From positions 248,001 to 312,000 of the forward strand of contig JARKPU010000074.1 in the NCBI GenBank assembly GCA_029975055.1: a stretch of DNA of 64,000 nt, read 5' to 3'. Shown here in pieces: positions 39,627-48,130 of this stretch. The notes below the pieces were generated by a model. It was not told the DNA's origin. It ran no database searches and worked only from the letters and a program-made list of their open reading frames with translations. Within the stretch, counting starts at the first letter, position 1, and every line of letters starts with the position of its first letter. The position numbers were made by a program, and so were the translations under genes. Source of the DNA: Anaerolinea sp. GTDB taxonomy: Bacteria > Chloroflexota > Anaerolineae > Anaerolineales > Anaerolineaceae.

Positions 39627-42428
39627 CTACCCCACGTTGTTGGCCTGGGTCACCGTCGCCGGGGCCTGGACGGGCGTGGCGGCGCGCTCGGCGATATTCT
39701 CGCTGACGATCCACAAACGCGAGGCCGGCATGGGGGTGGCCGGGCGGCTGAGCGGCTCCACCAGGATGCCCACGCGGAAGGCGCTCAGGTGGTTCGCGCG
39801 CACCAGCAAGCGCGGGCCAAAGAAGCCGTGCAGCAATATGCCCTGCACCTCGTAGCGCTCCGAACCCTTGCGCCGGTCGAGGATCACGCGGTTATTTTCC
39901 ACCAGCAGGCTGGCGGCGTTGCCGATGAAAATACCGTGCCGCGCTTCGGCCAGCGCATCGAACGTCAATCGCAGAACGATGCGGTTGCCCGCCACGCTCA
40001 CCGAGCCGGCCAGGTCCGGCGCGCCGGGGGCGCTCTCGCGGTGGCTGAGACCGATATGCACGCCCTGGCGGAAGCCCAGGATGGTGTTGTTGAGCACCCG
40101 CACCTCGGCGGCGACCCGCCCCGCCACCACAATGCCCTGCTGGGCGGCGGCAGCCGCCGAAGCCAGCAAATCGGCGATGAAGTTGCGGATGGTCGGCACG
40201 GCTTCACGCACCTTATCATCCACCAGCACTTTTCCAGCCAGCCGGTCGACATACTTCTGCAGCCCGGCCGCATCCACCACGCGCTGCGGCGGGTAGAGAT
40301 CCAGCAGCGGCTGCCACGACTTCTTAAGAGCCGAGGAGGTGAGGAAGCTGATCGAAATGTTCCCCGATTTGACGATCACATTGGCACCTGCGCCTGCCCC
40401 CGCGGCAGGGTCGGCGGCGCGGGCGTTGGAGAAGAGCATGCGCGAAAGGCGTGCGCGGTAGCGCCGCCCCGAGACGAGGTCCGAAAGCTTCACCGCTCCG
40501 GTAAATTCGACCACCTCGAGCAGGTTGTCTTCCACCTGCGAACGTTCCACGTTCACCAGCAGCACACCGGCCTGGTCGTTGCCCACGTAAAAGCGGCTGC
40601 GCAGCACGCGCGCCACGCGCGCCCCCGCGCCCGAATCGGCTCCGGCGGGCGGGCGCACCGCCAGGCAGGCCGCGATGGTATCGGTGGCGTGCGAGCAGCG
40701 CAATTCCACCGCCTCCACGTGCACCTCGCCGCAGCCGAGGAAGGTGAGCACGCCGTTCAGGTGCGGCTCGATGCCCCCCTGCGCGCGGCTCTCGGCGGCC
40801 AGGTCGCGCACCAGCACGCTCTCGCAGCCCTCAAAGACCAGGGCAGCCTCGGCTTTGTTGATGACCAGCCGGGTGCCGGTGCCGGCCCCGGTGAGTTTGA
40901 GGCGCCCCTTGTTCTTGAGCGTCACCGGCCCGGCCAGGGTGTAGCTGCCGGCCTGGAAGCAAATCGAGGCGTCGCCGTGCTCGGGTATCTGGTTCAACAC
41001 GGCTTGCAGGTCTTGCCCGGGTTTGAGCACCACGGTGCAGGCGCCCTCGCGCTGCTGGCAGAGCTGCTCGAGGGCCTGCTGGACGTTCTCCGCCCCCGGA
41101 AGCTGGCAGGCGTTGTTATCGAAGCTGACGTCGGCGGCGCGCAGGTCGGTGAGCGGCGGGAAGACCGGCCGGCAGTCGGTGATCTGCGCATTGAATGGGG
41201 CGTTGGCCACCGCCTGCCAGGTGACCAGCGCAAGCGGGGCATAAACGTGCGTGATGCCGTGCGGCAGGGCATTGTTAACCGGCTCGATCTCGCCGGTGGT
41301 ATTGTCGCGCACGGCGGCGCGCGCCGCGAAGGTCCAGTAATCACCGCTGGCATAGCTGCCCGCCGCAAAGGAGACGCGGATGCCGTCTTCGAGGAGGATC
41401 GGCCCCGGGGTGAGTGGAATCGCCCCCGAGGGCTGATCCCAGCGGCGCACTTTGAGGCCCTGTTCGGCGAAGTGCGCCGAGACGTCATCCGTCAGGATGA
41501 GGATGGTGCCGGCCTGGTCGAGGTCCTCCACCTGGGTGAGGGTGCCGGGCTGCAGCGCCAGGTCGCGCGTGTCGCTGGTCACTTCCACCCAATCGCCGCG
41601 CCGGATGGAGAGAAACGCATCGCGCCCGGCCTGGAGCAGGCGCACGCGCCGGGGAGCCGCGCCGCCGCCCGATTCGGCCACGCTGGCCGCCGGGTAGAGC
41701 ACGGCGCCGTTGTCGCGCGACCATTTGAAGGTGGCGGTGGCCGAATTCCCCGCCTTGTGGATTTCCACGCGGTAGAGGCGGTTTTCGAGGCCGCTGTAAC
41801 CGCCCGTGGGGGTGAGGTCGCACTCGTTCCCCGGCTGCGGGCCGGCTTCCACCCAGGCCGTCAGGCGGCCGGTGGAGGGCTGCGGCACGAGCGCCTGCCA
41901 GCCGGAAGCGCAGTCGAAGATCTGGTTGGCCGCCAGGCGCCGCGCGCGCACCTGCCAGACGGTCTGCAGGCGGGTGGCAGTGTCGGCCCCGCCCAGTGCC
42001 GCCTCGCGGATGGAAGGGTCTTCCACGGCCGTCATGTGGCGCTGCCAGACATCCATGTAGATGAAATCGCGCTGCTGGTCGGCCGGAACGGGCGCGGGCG
42101 GCTTGAAGTGCGGCTGGTTATCCAGGGTCACCGCAGCGTCCAGCTCGCACAGCAGCCCGTTGACGTAGAAATGCCCCGGCGCGAGGCGCAGCTGCCCGGC
42201 CTCGTAATACACCATGAAGCTGCCGCGCCCGCCGGGAGAGCCTGCGAAGGGGTCGCGCGGGGCGCCGCTCGGCCCGATCACATCGGTGGTGCGAGTAGCC
42301 TCCTGATATTCGCGGATGGCGGCCTGCTCGTTCCAATCGGCGTCCAGGTCCACGCGGCCCTGCTGTTTGAGCACGCGCGTATAGCGTTTGGTTTTATTGA
42401 ACGTAAAGCGGGTGAAATCGCCTTTCAT
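39627..42428 (-). CDS. CIS-associated DUF6519-type beta-helix protein, candidate fibre or receptor-binding part
   Basis: 933 aa. The N-terminal ~110 residues (M-K-G-D-F-T-R-F-T-F, R-V-L-K-Q-Q-G-R-V-D-L-D-A-D-W-N-E-Q) match the DUF6519 pattern that I associate with contractile-tail gene clusters. Residues ~450-930 have right-handed beta-helix features: C-F-Q-A-G-S-Y-T-L-A-G-P-V-T-L-K, repeated V-x-N-N-x-I-x-G turns, and L-L-V-E-N-N-R-V-I-L. Such helices occur in tail spikes. No other fibre gene is seen, so this may attach to the baseplate. It is the last gene of the CIS operon, separated from the gpI-like gene by a 138-nt gap holding a palindromic repeat. Confidence 0.75.
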   Translation of the reverse strand: MKGDFTRFTFNKTKRYTRVLKQQGRVDLDADWNEQAAIREYQEATRTTDVIGPSGAPRDPFAGSPGGRGSFMVYYEAGQLRLAPGHFYVNGLLCELDAAVTLDNQPHFKPPAPVPADQQRDFIYMDVWQRHMTAVEDPSIREAALGGADTATRLQTVWQVRARRLAANQIFDCASGWQALVPQPSTGRLTAWVEAGPQPGNECDLTPTGGYSGLENRLYRVEIHKAGNSATATFKWSRDNGAVLYPAASVAESGGGAAPRRVRLLQAGRDAFLSIRRGDWVEVTSDTRDLALQPGTLTQVEDLDQAGTILILTDDVSAHFAEQGLKVRRWDQPSGAIPLTPGPILLEDGIRVSFAAGSYASGDYWTFAARAAVRDNTTGEIEPVNNALPHGITHVYAPLALVTWQAVANAPFNAQITDCRPVFPPLTDLRAADVSFDNNACQLPGAENVQQALEQLCQQREGACTVVLKPGQDLQAVLNQIPEHGDASICFQAGSYTLAGPVTLKNKGRLKLTGAGTGTRLVINKAEAALVFEGCESVLVRDLAAESRAQGGIEPHLNGVLTFLGCGEVHVEAVELRCSHATDTIAACLAVRPPAGADSGAGARVARVLRSRFYVGNDQAGVLLVNVERSQVEDNLLEVVEFTGAVKLSDLVSGRRYRARLSRMLFSNARAADPAAGAGAGANVIVKSGNISISFLTSSALKKSWQPLLDLYPPQRVVDAAGLQKYVDRLAGKVLVDDKVREAVPTIRNFIADLLASAAAAAQQGIVVAGRVAAEVRVLNNTILGFRQGVHIGLSHRESAPGAPDLAGSVSVAGNRIVLRLTFDALAEARHGIFIGNAASLLVENNRVILDRRKGSERYEVQGILLHGFFGPRLLVRANHLSAFRVGILVEPLSRPATPMPASRLWIVSENIAERAATPVQAPATVTQANNVG

Positions 42429-42507
42429 AGCCCAATTCTCCCTTCTGAGCTGCGGTGGTGGTCGAAATCCGGCGGGCGGATGAATGCTCTGGGCAATCGT
42501 TCTTCAC

Positions 42508-42572
42508 TTTTCCGGTGCTTTTCGGGGCCTGCCCCGCAAAGCGCAGGAAAATGAACGCACAATCCTTTAAGG
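42508..42572 (-). repeat. Palindromic repeat element inside the CIS operon
   Basis: TTTTCC...CGGGGC pairs with GCCCCG...GGAAAA (42508-42528 with 42531-42551, three imperfect positions), and the flank GCACAATCCTTTAAGG matches the elements at 14641 and 36712. It supplies the stop codon region of the gpI-like gene and would form a strong hairpin in the mRNA ahead of the beta-helix gene, perhaps lowering its expression. Confidence 0.55.
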
Positions 42573-45359
42573 GTCATAAATGAACCCGATATCCATGCCA
42601 AAGGGCAGGTAACCCGGCAGGGCCTGGCGCAGGTTGGCCTCGCGCCGGGGCTGCTGCAGGCGGTTGAACGCGCCCATTTCGCTGCCCTGCTCGCCGCCCG
42701 AGCGAATCTCAACGGCGCAGCCCAGCGAAAGCTGCGCGTAACCCGGCGAGGCAAAACGCTCGGAGGTGAACTCGGGCTTGACGCAGGCCAGGATGCGCGC
42801 CCGCTCGGCGGCGGGCAGCGCGGAAGGCCCGCTGAGCTTGAGGGCAGCGGCGCGCTCCTCCAGGGCCAGGGCAGGCTGGCAGCGGAACGGCGCGGGCACC
42901 AGGCTGGCGCCATCCGGCAGGTAGCTGAAGCGCACGCAGCCCGTCTGGCGGCGCTCAGCCGTCACCGCGCCGGTGAAGATCGCCTCCGAGGCCAGGTCCA
43001 ACTGCCGGGCATGGACTTTCCCAAACACGGTGACGCGTTCGAGCGAGAGCGGCGGGCCAGGCTCGCTGCCGTCCAGCCCGGCGGCGAAGGCCGCCTGCTC
43101 TGCGCCGGCTGCATCCGGCGGGGCGTGCAGGATGCAATCTTTCAGGCTGACCGCTTCGACCTCCTCCGGCAGGGTAATCGGCCCGCAGATGCTCGCCGCG
43201 AGGTGAACGCGCATCCCGGCCAGGCCGCTGCCGGCGGCGGTGATGCTCGCCCGGCCGGGGAAGGCCGCCGAACCGTCTTCGGCCAGCCCCTGCCCCGGGA
43301 CGAGTGTGGAATGGCGCACGTCCAGGCGCAGGCCGCCGCCCAGTTCCAGCCCGCCCTCGATCAGCAGGCCTTCCAGCGCCAGGGCTGCCCCCTCGGCAGG
43401 CGCCGAGGCGCGCAGGGCCGCCGTGAAGCGCAGGTGCGGGAAGAGCTCCGGCGCGGCCTGGATGCGCAGCCAGCCCGAAGCGGGCAGGTCGATGACGGGT
43501 GATTCCTCATACGGGCCGTTGTCTTGAATCTCGATCACGCTCGGCCGCTTGCCGCCGTTTGCCCAGGCCTGCAACGCTTTGGCGAGCGTATCGGTGGCGC
43601 TGCCTTGCCTGACGGCAATCAACGCCGCCTCGGGGCGCTCATCGGCCGGGTCGCGCCGCCGCAGGTACGGCCCGCCGCCCAGGTCGGCGCTGAACCCGTA
43701 GCTGTAGGCCGCCCGCACCGAAGCCGGGTCGGCCGGTTCCCCGCCGAGGGGAAAGGCGATGCGACCCAGGCGCACGTCCAGGCCGATTTTGTCGGCCAGG
43801 CCGAATTGCTCCACAGTGGCGCGGTCAGCGGCGGCGGCCGAAAAGGCCACCCGTGCGCCATCCACGCCCGCGAGCACGAGCAGGCGCTGCTGGATGAGCA
43901 GCACCCGCGCGCCGGTGAACTCGGCCTCCGGCCCGGCCGCCTGGAGCGCGCTTTCGAGCAGCCCGCGCGCCTCGGCTGGCGAGTTGGGCCGCGCGCTCAG
44001 CGTGATGAGCCGGGGCCCGGCCGATCCGGCCTGCGCCATCAGGCGCGGGTTGGCGTCTGCCGGGCCGGGCAGCCAGGAAAGGTCGGCGGAGAGGGTTCCC
44101 AGCATCGCCGTTGAGCTGCCCGCGTCCAGCTTGAGCGCGGCGGCCGTGGCTGCATCGGCAGCCGAAGGGCCAAAAGAGACGCTCGCGCCCGCCTGCCCTG
44201 GCAGGATGAGCAGGCGGTTACCGTCCAACAGGACGAAGGCGCGCGCAAAGGCCGGGGCCGGGTGCGCGCCGCGCAGGGCGCTTTCGAGCGCCGAGCGGCA
44301 GGCGGGCAGGTCGGCAGGCGGCCCGGCCAGCGCCAGGGTGAAAGGCCCCAGGCCGCCGATTGTCACCTCCACCTCCGGGCCGGCCGGCAGGGCAGGGAAG
44401 GCGCTCAGGTCGCCCGAGAAGAGCCCGCTCACACCTGCAGGGGGGCGGTCCCAGGCGGCCAGGTCCCAGGCGGTGATCTCCAGCGGCTGGATGGCGCGCC
44501 CGTCGGCCGAGAGGCTCAGGCTGCGGTCGGGGCCGTAATAGCGCGTGTTCTCGGGGCGCCGGTCGGGCGCGCGGGCGGCCTGCTCCTGGCGGTAGCGCGC
44601 CAGATCGAGGGCGAAATCCAACGGGCGGATCGCCCCCGGCACATCCGTCTCCGCCGTCAGGCGGCTGAGCTCGCCGGGCGCCTGCGGCTGGTTGAAGAGC
44701 GGCTGCGATGCCCCAAGCGGGTTGAACGTGTAGCCGTACGGGTGGCCGGGGCTGCGCCGCGCGCGCACGCCCGAAAGCGGGTAAGCTTTGAGCCGCCAGA
44801 GGAACAGCCCGATGCGCTTGAGGTTGTGCCAGCCGGAAGCCTGCTCCGGCGGGCGCACATCCGGCGTGTGAGCAAGCCCGTCGAACGGGCCGTTCAGCCT
44901 GTCGAGGGCATCCGGGTCGCGCAGGTCCACGCTCGTGCGGTTGGGCAGGGGGTGGTTGAGGTTCTGGCTCACCTGCACGCGCTGGAAGAACTCCACCGAG
45001 CGGGCCGGCCAGCCGCTGACGGCCCGGGCCAGGTCTTCGAGCACGGCGGAGGTGCCCTTGCGCCGGCGGTAAGCCAGGGTGTTGGCCACGTAGGCGCGCA
45101 GGCTGAAGCCCGCATCGCCCTCCACCGCGTGGAGCGGCTGGACTCCGAGCAGGTCGCCGATGTAAGGGATCACCCATTCCTCGGCCGTCTCGATGAACCA
45201 GTTCTTGTAGAGCTGGTCGATATCGTCTTCGATCAGGTCGAGCTGCCCGGCGATCACCTCCAGCAAGGCGCGCAGCTGGCCGCCGGTCGCATCGTCGCGC
45301 AGGCGGTAAATGGCCGGCAGCAGGTCATAGAGGCGCTTCAACGGGGTTTCATCGGTCAT
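42567..45359 (-). CDS. CIS baseplate protein, phage tail protein I (gpI)-like N-terminus
   Basis: 930 aa. The start L-Y-D-L-L-P-A-I-Y-R-L-R-D and I-E-D-D-I-D-Q-L-Y-K-N-W-F-I-E-T-A-E-E-W-V-I-P-Y-I-G-D-L-L-G resembles P2 gpI-type tail proteins that connect baseplate wedge and fibre. The remaining ~700 residues are long beta-rich and Ala/Gly/Leu-rich segments not seen in phage gpI. They include several similar ~110-residue units starting around residues 330, 430 and 500 (G-P-F-T-L-A-L-A, P-R-L-I-T-L-S-A and V-L-L-I-Q-Q-R-L). It likely corresponds to Afp12/Pvc12 of extracellular CIS. It is 11 nt downstream of the gpJ-like gene. Confidence 0.82.
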   Translation of the reverse strand: MTDETPLKRLYDLLPAIYRLRDDATGGQLRALLEVIAGQLDLIEDDIDQLYKNWFIETAEEWVIPYIGDLLGVQPLHAVEGDAGFSLRAYVANTLAYRRRKGTSAVLEDLARAVSGWPARSVEFFQRVQVSQNLNHPLPNRTSVDLRDPDALDRLNGPFDGLAHTPDVRPPEQASGWHNLKRIGLFLWRLKAYPLSGVRARRSPGHPYGYTFNPLGASQPLFNQPQAPGELSRLTAETDVPGAIRPLDFALDLARYRQEQAARAPDRRPENTRYYGPDRSLSLSADGRAIQPLEITAWDLAAWDRPPAGVSGLFSGDLSAFPALPAGPEVEVTIGGLGPFTLALAGPPADLPACRSALESALRGAHPAPAFARAFVLLDGNRLLILPGQAGASVSFGPSAADAATAAALKLDAGSSTAMLGTLSADLSWLPGPADANPRLMAQAGSAGPRLITLSARPNSPAEARGLLESALQAAGPEAEFTGARVLLIQQRLLVLAGVDGARVAFSAAAADRATVEQFGLADKIGLDVRLGRIAFPLGGEPADPASVRAAYSYGFSADLGGGPYLRRRDPADERPEAALIAVRQGSATDTLAKALQAWANGGKRPSVIEIQDNGPYEESPVIDLPASGWLRIQAAPELFPHLRFTAALRASAPAEGAALALEGLLIEGGLELGGGLRLDVRHSTLVPGQGLAEDGSAAFPGRASITAAGSGLAGMRVHLAASICGPITLPEEVEAVSLKDCILHAPPDAAGAEQAAFAAGLDGSEPGPPLSLERVTVFGKVHARQLDLASEAIFTGAVTAERRQTGCVRFSYLPDGASLVPAPFRCQPALALEERAAALKLSGPSALPAAERARILACVKPEFTSERFASPGYAQLSLGCAVEIRSGGEQGSEMGAFNRLQQPRREANLRQALPGYLPFGMDIGFIYDP

Positions 45360-45370
45360 GCGGTCTCCGG

Positions 45371-48130
45371 TTAGATCACCAGGATCAGGTCGAGCTTGCT
45401 CTCATCCAGGGTGAGCAGCTCGGCCGGGTGGATGACGCCCGCCGAATCGCGCCGGGCGGGTTGGGCAGGCAGGGGCGGCAGCGGCAGGCTGGTGCCGGGG
45501 GCGGTGCCAGCCAGGTAGAGCGTGTTGAGGTCGGCCATCAGCACGCCGGGCACGTTCTGAATGACCGCCAGCACCTGGCTGGAGGCCACGCCATGGGCGA
45601 AGTCGCGCGCATCAAAGCCGAAGGCGGCGCGCAGGGCCGCGCGCACGTCTTCCAGCACAACGTCGGGCGTGCGCAGAGGGTCCACCTCTACCCGCGCCTG
45701 CAGCCCAAACTGCAGCGGCGCGTACGCGGCAACCTGGTACGGCTGGTAGGGCAGGCCATAGCGCCCGATGGCCTTCACCAGGCTGTCGTAGGTGCGCTCG
45801 CCGGGGTTGACGGGCAGGCCGTTCGGCCCCGCCACGGTGATGAACACCGTGCGCTGCCCGCCGTCCCACAGCCAGGCGGCCTGGGCTTTGGCGACCCCGG
45901 CGAAAGCGCGGGTGAAGTCTTCATAATCTTGCAGCGAGACGAGCCGGTCGAGCGTCAACGTGGTGAGGGGCGCGTTGCGGCGGGCCATATCACGCGGCTC
46001 GGGGTCGTCTCCTCCGGCGGCTGGCAAGGGGTTCGAGACGCCCTTCAAGCCGAGCGGGCGGCTCTGCAGCAGGCTCACCTGCCCGGCAGCCACGTTCCCC
46101 GCCAGCCCGCTGCCCACGCGGTACACCGCCACGATGTTCTCGCTCCCGCTGGGCGGGCGCGCTCCGTTCAGGCCGTCGCCGAACTGCACGCTCGTCTTGC
46201 CGTCATCGTCCTGGCGGGTGATGTACTTTTGCGCGTCCGGCCCAAGCGCATAGAGCGAAGGGGCCTCTTCCCACAACAGGTCGTTGATGCGCACCTGCAG
46301 GGTGCTCTGCGCCCCCGTGGGCGTATCGGCGGAGATGTACGTGAGCGGCAGCTGCTTGAGGGCAAAGCGCTGGAAAGCCCGCCCGGCATCGGCGCTGCCG
46401 AGCACCTCGCGGCGCGTTTCACCGTGGGTGGCCAGGGCCAAATTGCCCTGGATGCTCACCGTGGCGCGGTCGAAGCTGTGCACAAGCGGCTTTTGCAGCT
46501 CGATTTTCGTCCTCACCTCGTCATCGGCCAGCGAACAGCGCTCCACGCGCGCCACCTCGCTGATGAGCGGGTCCGCCGCCTCGGCAGGGGCCAGCTCCAC
46601 CTGCCCGGCAGAAACGTCCACGCTGCCCGTAAATCCGGCCTTATCCTGAAGGGTCAGGCGCAGCAGGCCGCTATCCAGGCGCTGCGGCGAGGCGAGCATG
46701 AGCAGGCTTTCGCCCCTCGCCGCCGTCTTGACGGCCCCGCCCGTCCCCGCCAGCGTGAGCGAAGCCGCCGCCACACGCGCGCGCATGCACCTTCCGGAGA
46801 CAGCCAGGGCGCGCTCGTGGGGCAGGTTGCTCACCACGCCGGAGAGCAGAATCTCCCCGCCTTCGAGCGGCGGCAGAGCGCCCGGGGCCAGCGCCAGCCC
46901 GTAACAGGGCGCGGCCGGGTCGATCGCTTCCAGCGGGCTTTCGGCAATCTCCAATTCCTCGCTCTGCGCATAGAGGAGCGCCGAGCGGCGCGCCTTGAGG
47001 AACTTGTCGAAATTCTCCATCTCCAGCTTGAGGTGGGTGGTCTTGGCGGTCAGCCCAAAGTTGGCCTGCGCGCGCTCACTCACCTCGAGCACGCGGCACA
47101 ATTCGGCGTAATCGGGCCCGCCGAGCACCGCCCAGCTTCCCGGCACGATGGACGGGTAGAGCGCATCCAGGTCGAGCTCGTTCGAGCTGATATCGAGGTC
47201 GAAGCCGGGCCAGTTCTCATAAGTTGCGACGAACCGCCCGGCTTTCCGCATAGGCGTGAGGGGTTTGAAGCGGTCCTGGATGTCATCGGGCAGCAGACGC
47301 CAATCGGGGGCATTGTGGCCGAAGAGCGCAGCGCGCGTGCGGAAGGCGTAAGCGCGCACGTTCTTCGCGGCCGGGTTGACCACATAGGGCGGCAGCTCCC
47401 AGCCCAAAGCCTCGCTGAAGGTCACCATCGTGACCTGCTTTTCCGCATCCAGGCGCACCGATTCGATCCGCCGGACGTCCCACTGCTCGGAGGCCACATT
47501 GTTCAGGCGCTCGTCGCCGACGATGAGCAGAAAATCTCCCGCCTTGAGGTTGGTGGCAACCCCCTTGAGCGTCACCGAGCGCGTCTGGCGGGTGGGCCGG
47601 AAGGGCAGGCTCGTCTGCGGTTTGAAGCTGTTCCACTCACCGCGCGCCTCGATCTTCTCGATCGTCTCGAACGTCTGCGGCTGCTCGCCCGGGCCGGGCA
47701 CGCTCTGGGCGCGCACGCCGGGTTCGAAGGTGAGCGAGGGCGGTGAACCGGGGGCGGTTTCGAGCTCAAAGGCCAGGTGCGCGCTGGCAGCCACGCCGGG
47801 GCGCAGTTCATAGCCGATGCTGCGCGCCAGTTCGAGCAACGAAAGGCGCTCTACGGCAGTGCGCAAATAGCCTTCGTTGGCAATGCGCTCCTGGTAGAAG
47901 GTCAGCACGTCCATCATCACGGCGGCGCTGTCGATGAGGCCCAGGGCGGGGTCGTCGTCATCGCGCGTGGTCAGGCCCTGCAGGGCAGGCTGCCTGGAGA
48001 GAGCGGCCTTCATCGCCGCCTTGAAGGCGGTATACCTGCCCAACCGGTACGAGAGAGAGGGCTGCCCCGGCAGGTTGCTGCGCGCTTCAGGGGTGTGCGG
48101 GGTGGGGTCCTGGCAGCAGGGGTCGCTCAT
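45371..48130 (-). CDS. Putative baseplate assembly protein, gpJ/gp6-like (copy 1)
   Basis: 919 aa. The N-terminus (A-L-G-L-I-D-S-A-A-V-M-M-D-V-L-T-F-Y-Q-E-R-I-A-N-E-G-Y-L) and the R-Q-D-D-D-G-K-T-S-V-Q-F-G-D-G-L-N-G-A-R-P stretch are typical of the CIS/phage-like baseplate assembly family (TIGR02243-like). The C-terminus (V-D-P-L-R-T-P-D-V-V-L-E-D-V, G-V-A-S-S-Q-V-L-A-V-I-Q-N-V-P-G-V) matches the gpJ end that forms the wedge. It probably corresponds to Afp11. It overlaps the upstream paralogue by 4 nt (ATGA). Confidence 0.88.
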   Translation of the reverse strand: MSDPCCQDPTPHTPEARSNLPGQPSLSYRLGRYTAFKAAMKAALSRQPALQGLTTRDDDDPALGLIDSAAVMMDVLTFYQERIANEGYLRTAVERLSLLELARSIGYELRPGVAASAHLAFELETAPGSPPSLTFEPGVRAQSVPGPGEQPQTFETIEKIEARGEWNSFKPQTSLPFRPTRQTRSVTLKGVATNLKAGDFLLIVGDERLNNVASEQWDVRRIESVRLDAEKQVTMVTFSEALGWELPPYVVNPAAKNVRAYAFRTRAALFGHNAPDWRLLPDDIQDRFKPLTPMRKAGRFVATYENWPGFDLDISSNELDLDALYPSIVPGSWAVLGGPDYAELCRVLEVSERAQANFGLTAKTTHLKLEMENFDKFLKARRSALLYAQSEELEIAESPLEAIDPAAPCYGLALAPGALPPLEGGEILLSGVVSNLPHERALAVSGRCMRARVAAASLTLAGTGGAVKTAARGESLLMLASPQRLDSGLLRLTLQDKAGFTGSVDVSAGQVELAPAEAADPLISEVARVERCSLADDEVRTKIELQKPLVHSFDRATVSIQGNLALATHGETRREVLGSADAGRAFQRFALKQLPLTYISADTPTGAQSTLQVRINDLLWEEAPSLYALGPDAQKYITRQDDDGKTSVQFGDGLNGARPPSGSENIVAVYRVGSGLAGNVAAGQVSLLQSRPLGLKGVSNPLPAAGGDDPEPRDMARRNAPLTTLTLDRLVSLQDYEDFTRAFAGVAKAQAAWLWDGGQRTVFITVAGPNGLPVNPGERTYDSLVKAIGRYGLPYQPYQVAAYAPLQFGLQARVEVDPLRTPDVVLEDVRAALRAAFGFDARDFAHGVASSQVLAVIQNVPGVLMADLNTLYLAGTAPGTSLPLPPLPAQPARRDSAGVIHPAELLTLDESKLDLILVI

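Noticed and set aside
39789..42554. 921-codon plus-strand open frame opposite the beta-helix gene, and similar long plus-strand frames across the CIS and the binding-protein gene
   Set aside because: These are antisense shadows caused by high GC codon use. Their composition (Arg, His, Gly, Ala) and lack of motifs contrast with the recognisable minus-strand proteins.
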